This document shows, in pieces, positions 1-5,315 of a stretch of DNA of 5,315 bases. The position numbers and the translations under genes were made by a program. Source of the stretch: Candidatus Limnocylindrales bacterium (GTDB lineage: Bacteria > Chloroflexota > Limnocylindria > Limnocylindrales > CSP1-4); assembly GCA_030647575.1 (NCBI GenBank), contig JAUSJS010000013.1, positions 1-5,315 of the forward strand, in the 5' to 3' direction. Position 1 is the first letter of the stretch, and the number at the start of each line of letters is the position of its first letter. The notes beneath the pieces were generated by a model. It did not search any database, was not told where the DNA came from, and was given only the letters and a program-made list of their open reading frames with translations.

Positions 1-57
1 CCTCGTCATGCGCAACGCGGTCACCGCATCACGGGGACGGCGTCAACGAGTCGACGG
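1..57 (-). other. Leader / expression-platform region downstream of the TPP aptamer
   Basis: On the minus strand this stretch lies between the TPP aptamer and the left window edge, so it should hold the expression platform and start region of the controlled gene. Just past the aptamer, GTCGA (54-50) can pair with TTGAC (45-41, including a G-U pair) around a CTCG loop. No U-run follows, so this is not a standard intrinsic terminator. Possible minus-strand starts include an ATG at 9-7, read as ATG ACG AGG. None has a clear Shine-Dalgarno sequence, and too few codons remain to identify the product. Control could act on translation or through Rho; this is inference. Confidence 0.35.
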
Positions 58-149
58 GCCTGCTTCCTTCGCCGGTACGAACCGGATCAGGTTCCGCGGG
101 TCTGTGGCGGCTTGCCACACTCTCAGCGCGCGAGGCGCTCCCCGGAGGC
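58..149 (-). ncRNA. TPP riboswitch (THI element) aptamer
   Basis: This cis-acting RNA aptamer binds thiamine pyrophosphate and normally represses thiamine synthesis or uptake genes downstream. Read on the minus strand, it shows the family's conserved blocks in order: CTGAGAG (126-120), GACCC (102-98), GGAACCTGATC (95-85) and GGCGAAGGAAGC (73-62). The helices fit: P1 GCCU/AGGC (149-146 with 61-58), P2 CGGG/CCCG (144-141 with 100-97), P3 GCGC/GCGC (138-135 with 129-126), a 6-bp P3a hairpin UGUGGC/GCCACA (119-114 with 108-103), and P5 CCGGU/ACCGG (85-81 with 76-72, loop UCGU). The aptamer appears complete. Its 5' half overlaps the last codons and stop of the upstream hydrolase gene. The regulated gene lies beyond the left edge. 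Exact P1 limits are approximate. Confidence 0.93.
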
Positions 150-986
150 GGTGTTTAGTTGTGCCTCGATCGTAACACGCTCGCGCAGCCAGGCGATGAC
201 CTCGTCGAGGATCTGCGGCCCTTCGGGCTCGTTATGGAGCTCGTGGCGGAGGCCGGGGTACGTCCGCCGCTCGATCCCGGCGACACCCTCGAACACCTCC
301 GACGCCGCCGGCGGCACGAGACGGTCATCAAGGCCGTGCAGGACGAGCATCGGCAGCGCAATCGAGCGGGCGCCGGCGCGGACGCGTGCCTGCTCCGCGA
401 GCGCCTCCGCCCCGAACCGGGCGGTCGAGTCCTTCGCGCACAGCGGGTCGAGCGCGACCTTCGCGCCCACCCCTGGATCGCGGGACCGGGTCGATGGATC
501 GATGCCGTTGGGGATCGCCAGCGTCGGCGCGACACGCGCCATGATCGAGGCCAGCCGCTTCTTCCAGCCGGCCAAGGTCGAGTCAAGGCCGGGCGCGGTC
601 AGCACGACGAGGTCAGGCTTCGGTCGGTCGGACAGCAGATAGCCCGCGACGATGAGACCGCCCAGCGAGTGGCCGTACAGGATCACGGGCCGACCGGCGG
701 CGCGCGACCGGACGGCGGCCAGGCGCTCGGCGAGGTCGTCGTGGTACCGGCTCCAGCGATCGACGTGACCGCGCCGGCCGCCGCTCCCACCGTTGCCGCG
801 CAGGTCGTACCCGTCGGTCTCGATGCCGGCGGCGGCGAACCGGTCGCCGACGTGCTCGTAGCGCTCCGAGTGTTCGCCGAGGCCGTGGACCAGGAGGGCG
901 CTCGCCCAGGGCTCGGCGGCCGGCCAGTGGCGCGTCCGGAGCTCGGTGCCGTCCATGGTGGTCGCGCGGCCGATGTCGGATGGCAT
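123..986 (-). CDS. Alpha/beta hydrolase, monoacylglycerol lipase / lysophospholipase-like
   Basis: This is a probable serine esterase of the Hydrolase_4 (monoacylglycerol lipase / PldB-like) group, 287 aa and complete. Members cleave monoacylglycerols, lysophospholipids or other small esters; the real substrate is unknown. Counted from the ATG at 986, the oxyanion-side HG is at 34-35, and the family block around DLRGNGGSGGRRGHV is at 61-75. The nucleophile elbow GHSLGG gives Ser107, the GLDD segment near 218-221 gives the likely acid Asp221, and RHELHNE gives His248. There is no signal peptide or membrane segment, so it should be cytosolic. An ATG 39 nt further upstream (1025) would add an Arg-rich, unconserved-looking leader. 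The 986 start is preferred because TACGCT lies 9 nt before it. A third ATG at 956 is also possible. The last ~16 residues, after the final helix, run into the TPP aptamer and end inside it. The gene diverges from the MBL gene. Confidence 0.9.
   Translation of the reverse strand: MPSDIGRATTMDGTELRTRHWPAAEPWASALLVHGLGEHSERYEHVGDRFAAAGIETDGYDLRGNGGSGGRRGHVDRWSRYHDDLAERLAAVRSRAAGRPVILYGHSLGGLIVAGYLLSDRPKPDLVVLTAPGLDSTLAGWKKRLASIMARVAPTLAIPNGIDPSTRSRDPGVGAKVALDPLCAKDSTARFGAEALAEQARVRAGARSIALPMLVLHGLDDRLVPPAASEVFEGVAGIERRTYPGLRHELHNEPEGPQILDEVIAWLRERVTIEAQLNTASGERLAR
169..174 (-). promoter_or_regulatory. Possible -10 element for the TPP riboswitch transcript
   Basis: On the minus strand, TACGAT (174-169) lies about 20 nt before the aptamer, inside the hydrolase coding sequence. 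It is the same hexamer found just before the MBL gene start. Initiation about 7 nt downstream would give a leader beginning roughly 12 nt before P1. No good -35 box is visible and the hexamer could occur by chance, so this is only a candidate for a promoter that would free the riboswitch from hydrolase read-through. Confidence 0.25.
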
Positions 987-995
987 GCGACGGGC

Positions 996-1001
996 AGCGT
1001 A
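996..1001 (-). promoter_or_regulatory. Candidate -10 element (TACGCT) of the alpha/beta hydrolase gene
   Basis: TACGCT on the minus strand (1001-996) matches TANNNT and ends 9 nt before the ATG at 986. Initiation at the usual distance would give a transcript with almost no leader. No Shine-Dalgarno sequence precedes the ATG, which agrees with a leaderless message. No convincing -35 box is seen. Confidence 0.4.
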
Positions 1002-1014
1002 GCGGACCCGGGCG

Positions 1015-1040
1015 CGTGCCGGCACAAGCGCGCCGGCACG
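1015..1040. repeat. 9-bp inverted repeat in the divergent intergenic region
   Basis: CGTGCCGGC (1015-1023) and GCCGGCACG (1032-1040) are perfect reverse complements separated by 8 nt. The left arm also forms part of a 10-bp palindrome, GTGCCGGCAC (1016-1025). It lies midway between the divergent hydrolase and MBL starts, where an operator for a dimeric regulator would be expected. High GC content makes such repeats easier to obtain by chance, so an operator role is inference. Confidence 0.45.
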
Positions 1041-1061
1041 GCGCGCGACCCAAGCGCGCCG
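1025..1061. repeat. 11-bp direct repeat pair in the divergent intergenic region
   Basis: CAAGCGCGCCG occurs at 1025-1035 and again, identically, at 1051-1061, with starts 26 bp apart. The first copy overlaps the inverted repeat; the second abuts the candidate -10 of the MBL gene. It could be a pair of regulator half-sites or a small local duplication. Confidence 0.45.
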
Positions 1062-1062
1062 A

Positions 1063-1068
1063 TACGAT
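1063..1068 (+). promoter_or_regulatory. Candidate -10 element (TACGAT) of the MBL-fold hydrolase gene
   Basis: TACGAT ends 7 nt before the ATG at 1076, the spacing expected if transcription starts at or next to that codon. No Shine-Dalgarno sequence is present. The site overlaps the alternative ATG at 1067, which argues for the 1076 start. No good -35 hexamer lies 16-18 bp upstream. Confidence 0.45.
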
Positions 1069-1075
1069 GCGACCC

Positions 1076-1900
1076 ATGAGCGTCGCGGACGGTTGGGTCG
1101 AGATCGGCGATCGCGTCTTCGTGCGCCGCTATGCGTTCTACGACCAGAACATCGGGGTCGTGCTGGGCGACGGAGCGGCCCTCGTCATCGACACCCGCTC
1201 GACCCACGCCCAGGCCCGCGAGATCCTGGCCGACCTCCGGACGCTGACGGCGGACCCGGTCACGATCGTGGTCGACACCCACGGGCATTTCGATCACGCC
1301 TTCGGCAACCATGTCTTCCGGCCGGCAACGATCTGGGGGCATGCAGGCTGCCCGCCGTTCATGGCCCGGACCGCCGAACGACGGCGGTCGCGGATCGCGA
1401 TGGACGAGCCGAGCATCGCCGCCGACCTGGCGGAGGTCGTCATCGATCCGCCAGACCAGGTCTTCCAGAGGGCGACCACAATCGAGGTCGGCGGTCGCCC
1501 CGTCGAGCTTCGATACTTCGGGCGCGGCCACACCGACCACGACGTGGTCGTCTCGATCCCCGATACCGACGTCGTCTTCGCCGGCGACCTGGTCGAGGGT
1601 GGCGCGATCCCCTACTTCGGCGATGCCTACCCGCTCGATTGGCCAGCCACGGCCGAGGCGCTCGCCGGGCTCGTGACCGGAACGATCGTGCCCGGCCACG
1701 GCGACCACGCCGGCCGCGCCTTCGCGACCGAGCAGGCAGGGGCCCTCACCGCGATCGCCGAACTCGCCCGTCGGATCCACGCGGGCGAGCTCGGCCTCGA
1801 GGATGCCCTCGACCGGACTCCGTTCCCCGAGTTCCCGCGCGACGGCATCCGAGCGCCACTCGTGCGTGCCCTGGCCCAGCTCAGAGGCGAATTGACCTGA
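1076..1900 (+). CDS. MBL-fold (metallo-beta-lactamase superfamily) metal-dependent hydrolase
   Basis: This is a metal-dependent hydrolase of the metallo-beta-lactamase fold, 274 aa and probably cytosolic, since no signal peptide is seen. All expected metal ligands are present. The first motif THGHFDH gives His69, His71, Asp73 and His74; GHTDHD gives His152; FAGDLV gives Asp171; and PGHGD gives His208. It therefore looks like an active, probably dinuclear zinc enzyme of the class-B-like branch that contains many uncharacterised hydrolases and some lactonases or thioesterases. Substrate cannot be assigned. The C-terminal part after about residue 210 is helical-looking and lacks an added domain. 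ATG 1076 is chosen over ATG 1067 and the far upstream ATG at 980 because a TACGAT box lies 7 nt before it and the upstream residues look like translated intergenic DNA. It diverges from the alpha/beta hydrolase and is followed after 54 bp by the glycoside hydrolase. Confidence 0.9.
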   Translation: MSVADGWVEIGDRVFVRRYAFYDQNIGVVLGDGAALVIDTRSTHAQAREILADLRTLTADPVTIVVDTHGHFDHAFGNHVFRPATIWGHAGCPPFMARTAERRRSRIAMDEPSIAADLAEVVIDPPDQVFQRATTIEVGGRPVELRYFGRGHTDHDVVVSIPDTDVVFAGDLVEGGAIPYFGDAYPLDWPATAEALAGLVTGTIVPGHGDHAGRAFATEQAGALTAIAELARRIHAGELGLEDALDRTPFPEFPRDGIRAPLVRALAQLRGELT

Positions 1901-1918
1901 CCACCCGGGCCTCCGCGC

Positions 1919-1948
1919 ATGACGATCCCGCCGGGCGGGCCGTAGACT
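1919..1948 (+). promoter_or_regulatory. Probable promoter of the glycoside hydrolase-GT4 operon
   Basis: ATGACG (1919-1924) matches TTGACA at four central positions. After an 18-bp spacer comes TAGACT (1943-1948), a TANNNT -10. The GTG start at 1955 follows 6 nt later, so the transcript would be leaderless or nearly so. No Shine-Dalgarno sequence is present. This suggests the operon can be transcribed apart from the upstream MBL gene. Confidence 0.5.
1927..1939. repeat. Palindrome in the spacer of the glycoside hydrolase promoter
   Basis: CCCGCCGGGCGGG is a perfect 6+1+6 palindrome lying between the candidate -35 and -10 boxes. It could be a repressor site. As RNA from read-through of the MBL gene it could form a short 5-bp hairpin with a 3-nt loop, but no U-run follows, so it is a poor terminator. 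Confidence 0.35.
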
Positions 1949-1954
1949 CAACGT

Positions 1955-4174
1955 GTGGCACGTCTCGTGGAGCCGGCGGTCAGCGCTCCGGTTCGGACCT
2001 TCCCCGCCCGGCCGCGCCCGGTCGTGAAGGCGACGGATCTCGGGTCCGCCCAGGTCCTGAAGCACCTGGACATGTTCCTGGTCTCCGACGCCTTCGGCGA
2101 CATCCACCCCGACAGCCGCGGGATGGGCCTCTACGACGGCGACACCCGAATCCTGTCGTGCAGCGTGCTGCGCATCGCCGGCGAACGCCCGGTCGTCCTG
2201 CATTCCGACCCCGGCGGTAGCTGGCGCGGCGTCGTCACGGCGACCAACCCCGAGTTTCGCAAGGACCCGGGCGACAAGATGGGCGGCGACGAGCGGATCC
2301 TGCGCCAGACGATCTCGGTGGGGCGCGAACGGACGATCGCCGAGGCCTACCGCGAGCACCTCGACGTACAGAATCACGGGCCGATCACGTTCGCCTGCGA
2401 CGTCGAGGTCGAGCTCGACGCCGACTACGCCGACATCTTCGAGGTTCGCGGCTACTCCCGGCCGGCCCGCGGGGAGCTCCTGCCGATCGAAGCCAGTGCC
2501 GACGGCGGACTCGTCTTCGGGTACGTCGGGCTTGATGGCGTCACCGTTCGGACGCATGTCGCGTTCGATCCGGCCCCGGTGCTGCAGCCGGCCCGGGACG
2601 AGCAGGGTGGCTCGGTCGTCGCCCGTTGGACCAGCAAGCTGCGCCCCGGCGAGCAGCGCCGGATCGCGTGGACCGTGCACGCCACCCGCGACCCGGTGCA
2701 GACGGTCTATGCGCTCGATCCCGACGCGCTCGATCCTGCCCACGCCCACGCCAGCTGGCTGAGCAAGAGCTCGGTCATCGAAACCGACCACGAGCTGATC
2801 AACCAGGTCATCCGGCGCTCACTGGACGACCTGTGCCTGCTCGAGTCGACCGACCCGCTAGGCGATCGGTTCATCGCCGCCGGCGTGCCCTGGTTCACGA
2901 CCCTCTTCGGGCGGGATTCGCTGATCACCTCCCTCCAGACGGTCTCCTTCGCGCCGCGCCTGGCGATCGAGTCGCTGGAAATCCTGGCCAAGCGCCAGGC
3001 CACGGCCGTCGACGCCTGGCGCGACGCCGAGCCCGGCAAGATCCTGCACGAGCTCCGGACGGGCGAGATGAGCCGGACAGGCGAGCTTCCGTTCGCGCCC
3101 TACTACGGCTCCATCGACTCGACGCCGTTGTGGCTGATCCTCCTTGGCGAGACCCACGACTGGACTGGCGATGACGCGCTCGTCGATCGACTCTGGCCGA
3201 ACGCCCTGGCGGCGCTCGACTGGATCGATCAATGGGGCGATCGCGACGGCGATGGATTCGTGGAGTACGAACGACGGGCGGAGACCGGTCTTCGAAACCA
3301 GGGCTGGAAGGACTCGATCGACTCGATCCGCTGGCTCGATGGGTCGCTGGCCGAGACGCCGATCGCCCTGGCCGAGGTCCAGGGCTACGTCTTTGATGCC
3401 AAACGGCGGATCGCCCGGCTGGCGCGCCGGCGCGGCGAGGCCGACCTGGCCGAGAGGCTCGAGAACGAGGCGCTGGAGCTGCAGCGCCGATTTGCCGAGC
3501 ACTTCCGTCTCCCGGACGGGTCCATCGCCATGGCCCTCGATGGCGCCAAACGGACCGTCGACACGATCGGCTCCAACGCCGGCCATGCCCTGTGGAGCGG
3601 GATCGTCCTGGCCGAGCACGCCGAGGCCGCCGCGGCCGCCCTCGGGACGGGCGCGATGGTCTCGGGGTGGGGGTTGCGAACGTACGCGGCGGACCAGCCC
3701 GGCTACAACCCGATCGGCTACCACACGGGAACGGTCTGGCCGCATGACACGGCAATCGCGGCCGCGGGCCTGCGTCGGTACGGGTTCGACGATGCCGCGG
3801 ACACCCTGTCGAGCGGGATGCTGGCGGCGGCGCAGCGCTTCCCGGCATTCCGGCTGCCGGAGCTCTTCTGCGGCTTCGACCGGGCATCGACCGGCTCTCC
3901 GATCGCCTACCCGGTGGCCTGCTCTCCGCAGGCCTGGGCCGCCGGCGCCTCGTTGATGCTGATCCGCACGATGCTTGGCCTCCAGGCCGACGCGACGAAC
4001 CGGCGGCTCACCCTGGACCGTCCGATCCTGCCGGCAGACCTGACCAAGGTCGTCGTGCGCGGCCTCCGGGTTGGCGACGCCTCGTGCGATCTCCTCTTGC
4101 ATCGATGGCGCGGGCTGACCAGCGCGGAGGTCCTGCGCAAGGACGCCGGGCTCGAGGTCGTCGTCCGACTTTGA
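1955..4174 (+). CDS. Amylo-alpha-1,6-glucosidase-like glycoside hydrolase (glycogen debranching type)
   Basis: This is a 739-aa protein with the two-part layout of bacterial proteins annotated as amylo-alpha-1,6-glucosidase. The N-terminal beta-rich domain (about 35-265, GDE_N_bis type) starts with the typical SDAFGDIHPDSRGMGLYDGDTR segment near 44-64. The C-terminal (alpha/alpha)6 catalytic domain (about 275-675) carries PWFTTLFGRDS (312-322), GKILHELRTGE (361-371), YYGSIDSTPLW (383-393), GDGFVEY (432-438), GWKDSIDS (450-457), GYHTGTVWPHD (588-598) and RLPELFCG (633-640). By comparison with (alpha/alpha)6 glucosidases, Asp453 and Glu636 are the likely general acid and base; this is inference. 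Release of alpha-1,6-linked glucose from glycogen-like branches is the default role, but many relatives are untested. There is no signal peptide, so it is likely cytosolic. The GTG start is supported by TAGACT 6 nt upstream. It is coupled to the downstream GT4 gene by a 4-nt overlap. Confidence 0.92.
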   Translation: MARLVEPAVSAPVRTFPARPRPVVKATDLGSAQVLKHLDMFLVSDAFGDIHPDSRGMGLYDGDTRILSCSVLRIAGERPVVLHSDPGGSWRGVVTATNPEFRKDPGDKMGGDERILRQTISVGRERTIAEAYREHLDVQNHGPITFACDVEVELDADYADIFEVRGYSRPARGELLPIEASADGGLVFGYVGLDGVTVRTHVAFDPAPVLQPARDEQGGSVVARWTSKLRPGEQRRIAWTVHATRDPVQTVYALDPDALDPAHAHASWLSKSSVIETDHELINQVIRRSLDDLCLLESTDPLGDRFIAAGVPWFTTLFGRDSLITSLQTVSFAPRLAIESLEILAKRQATAVDAWRDAEPGKILHELRTGEMSRTGELPFAPYYGSIDSTPLWLILLGETHDWTGDDALVDRLWPNALAALDWIDQWGDRDGDGFVEYERRAETGLRNQGWKDSIDSIRWLDGSLAETPIALAEVQGYVFDAKRRIARLARRRGEADLAERLENEALELQRRFAEHFRLPDGSIAMALDGAKRTVDTIGSNAGHALWSGIVLAEHAEAAAAALGTGAMVSGWGLRTYAADQPGYNPIGYHTGTVWPHDTAIAAAGLRRYGFDDAADTLSSGMLAAAQRFPAFRLPELFCGFDRASTGSPIAYPVACSPQAWAAGASLMLIRTMLGLQADATNRRLTLDRPILPADLTKVVVRGLRVGDASCDLLLHRWRGLTSAEVLRKDAGLEVVVRL
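4154..4158 (+). promoter_or_regulatory. Possible ribosome binding site of the GT4 gene
   Basis: GAGGT lies 12 nt before the TTG at 4171, inside the end of the glycoside hydrolase gene. The spacing is long, so re-initiation by ribosomes finishing the upstream gene may matter more than direct binding. Confidence 0.35.
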
Positions 4175-5232
4175 GCGCCCGGACGGGGCGTGGGGCCGGC
4201 CAGCCGCTGCGGATCGCCCAGGTCGCTCCGCCGCTGGAAGCCGTCCCGCCGATCGGGTACGGGGGCACGGAGCGGATCGTCGGCGAGCTGGTCCGCGAGC
4301 TCGATCGGCGCGGCCACCAGGTCACGACCTTCGCGAGCGGCGACTCACGTGTGCCGGGTCGGCACGTGGAAACCGTCCCGCTGGCGCTGCGGCCGATCGG
4401 CTTCGGCGACGACCCCACCTCGTCGTTTCGCCGGACGGTCGAGCTCGTCCTCGAGCAACAGGAGGACTTCGATCTCATCCACGCCCACCTCGATCCGTGG
4501 AACCTGGAACTGGCCCGTCGAGCACGGATCCCGGTGGTCTCGACGTTTCACGGCCGGCTCGACCAATCATGGGCGGGGGACGCGTTCCGCGACGGGGTGC
4601 GTGGGCTCGTCGCCATCAGCCGGGACCAGGCGCGCGTCCATCCGGAGGCCGACTGGACGGTCATCTACCACGGGGTGACCTTCCGGCCGCCGCCACTGCC
4701 GGAGGCCTCGGGCGAGGACTTCTGTTTCGTGGGCCGGATGTCACCTGAGAAGGGATTCCCCGATGCGATCGAGATTGCGCGGCTGACCGGCCGGCGGCTG
4801 CTCGTGGCCGCCAAGATCCCGACCCGGCAGATCGAGATCGACTACTACGATGCGATCATCCGGCCGGCGCTCGACCGCGCCGACGTGACCATCCTGGGCG
4901 AGCTGTCGGAGGCGGACCGCGATCGGCTCGTCGCCTCGAGCCGAGCCTCGCTCGTTCCGTCGGCCTGGCCGGAGCCGTTCGGGCTGGTGGTGATCGAGGC
5001 GCTCGCCTGCGGCACGCCCGTCCTGGCCCGCCGGGCCGGGGCGATTCCCGAGATCCTGCGTGACGGGATCGATGGATTCATTGGCGACGACGCGCAGCAG
5101 CTTGCGTTCCTGGATGGGCGGCTCGACGAGCTGGATCGGGGCGCCATCCAGGCGGCGGCGCTGGAGCGTTTCGCCGTGGGCCGGATGGTCGATGCCTACG
5201 AGGCGCTGTACCGGCGGCTCCTCGACGCCTGA
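4171..5232 (+). CDS. GT4-family glycosyltransferase (GT-B fold)
   Basis: This is a retaining, nucleotide-sugar-dependent glycosyltransferase of family GT4, 353 aa from the chosen start and without membrane segments. The N-terminal Rossmann half opens with RIAQVAPPLEAVPPIGYGGTERIV (residues 14-37), the glycine-rich acceptor-side loop of this group. HAH (104-106) and STFHGR (124-129) follow. The C-terminal donor half begins at FVGRMSPEKG (186-195) and holds the EX7E motif in EPFGLVVIE (Glu268, Glu276), then ALACGTPVLARRAGAIPEIL. The acceptor and sugar are unknown. The frame is open upstream to an ATG at 4084, but that would put 30 Arg-rich residues inside the glycoside hydrolase gene. TTG 4171, overlapping the upstream TGA as TTGA, is the likely start and implies translational coupling. 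A role with the preceding hydrolase in one glucan, oligosaccharide or glycoside pathway is inferred from this coupling. Confidence 0.9.
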   Translation: MSARTGRGAGQPLRIAQVAPPLEAVPPIGYGGTERIVGELVRELDRRGHQVTTFASGDSRVPGRHVETVPLALRPIGFGDDPTSSFRRTVELVLEQQEDFDLIHAHLDPWNLELARRARIPVVSTFHGRLDQSWAGDAFRDGVRGLVAISRDQARVHPEADWTVIYHGVTFRPPPLPEASGEDFCFVGRMSPEKGFPDAIEIARLTGRRLLVAAKIPTRQIEIDYYDAIIRPALDRADVTILGELSEADRDRLVASSRASLVPSAWPEPFGLVVIEALACGTPVLARRAGAIPEILRDGIDGFIGDDAQQLAFLDGRLDELDRGAIQAAALERFAVGRMVDAYEALYRRLLDA

Positions 5233-5315
5233 CCGGCGTCCGGGGCACCGGATCGTGGTACTCACAGGCGCACCAATTCGATACATGAGCGTGATCGCCT
5301 CGCGAAATCGACATC
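5233..5315 (+). other. Downstream intergenic sequence with a possible gene start at the edge
   Basis: This stretch is less GC-rich than the genes. An ATG at 5285 opens a plus-strand frame, read as MSVIASRNRH, that runs off the window. It has no Shine-Dalgarno sequence, no TANNNT at the spacing used by the other genes, and weak GC bias in third positions. It may be the start of the next gene or nothing; ten codons are too few to tell. Confidence 0.2.
5239..5252 (+). terminator. Short hairpin after the GT4 gene, weak terminator candidate
   Basis: TCCGG (5239-5243) and CCGGA (5248-5252) form a 5-bp stem with a GGCA loop, 6 nt past the GT4 stop. No U-run follows, so it is at best a weak or Rho-assisted end signal. 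Confidence 0.2.

Noticed and set aside
41..54. Hairpin next to the riboswitch as an intrinsic terminator.
   Set aside because: The stem is only five pairs, includes a G-U pair, and has no following U-run. It is kept only as a possible part of the expression platform.
159..1079. A 306-codon plus-strand frame opposite the alpha/beta hydrolase.
   Set aside because: The minus strand carries a full catalytic triad and family motifs. The plus-strand translation shows no motifs and runs through the intergenic region.
1919..1945. A tiny plus-strand frame ATG...TAG of eight codons between the MBL and glycoside hydrolase genes.
   Set aside because: It has no ribosome binding site and coincides with the candidate promoter; most likely chance.
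683..2791. A 702-codon open frame on the minus strand, antisense to the MBL and glycoside hydrolase genes.
   Set aside because: Long antisense frames without stops are expected in GC-rich coding DNA. Its translation has no recognisable domain and low-complexity Arg/Gly/Asp-rich composition, and it crosses the divergent intergenic region and two genes with complete catalytic motifs on the other strand.
2858..4102. Long minus-strand frames under the glycoside hydrolase.
   Set aside because: They are antisense shadows of a gene with many conserved blocks, with no start signals or motifs of their own.
1..5315. A previously undescribed defence, mobile or CRISPR-like system.
   Set aside because: No spaced repeat array, transposase, recombinase, reverse transcriptase or nuclease motif is seen. 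All four complete genes belong to recognisable enzyme families.

Overview
This is a chromosomal window from a high-GC bacterium. Codons are strongly biased to G or C in the third position. Three genes have a TANNNT hexamer 6-9 nt before the start codon and no Shine-Dalgarno sequence, the pattern of leaderless transcripts. That style fits Actinobacteriota, or high-GC Chloroflexota such as the Limnocylindria-like soil and freshwater lineages. The sequence alone does not decide between them. I see no insertion sequence, phage gene, CRISPR array, tRNA or rRNA.

Layout from left to right. Positions 1-57 hold no complete gene. They are probably the leader, and perhaps the first codons, of a minus-strand gene whose body lies off the left edge. 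Positions 58-149 (minus) form a recognisable TPP (thiamine pyrophosphate) riboswitch aptamer, so the missing gene is most likely for thiamine biosynthesis, salvage or transport. A minus-strand alpha/beta hydrolase of the monoacylglycerol-lipase type (123-986) reads straight into the aptamer, and its stop codon lies inside the conserved CUGAGA core. An 89-bp divergent intergenic region carries an inverted repeat and a direct repeat. On the plus strand follow an MBL-fold metallohydrolase (1076-1900), a 54-bp gap with a probable promoter, an amylo-alpha-1,6-glucosidase-like glycoside hydrolase (1955-4174), and a GT4 glycosyltransferase (4171-5232) whose TTG start overlaps the preceding stop as TTGA. 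The last 83 bases are mostly non-coding.

How the genes may work together. The glycoside hydrolase and the GT4 enzyme are almost certainly translationally coupled, so they probably act on the same class of alpha-glucan, oligosaccharide or glycoside; their substrate cannot be read from sequence. The MBL hydrolase and the lipase-like hydrolase are generic enzymes and may share a divergent control region. The two most notable observations are the riboswitch embedded in the end of an upstream coding sequence and the repeated leaderless promoter layout. I found no evidence for a wholly new multi-gene system.
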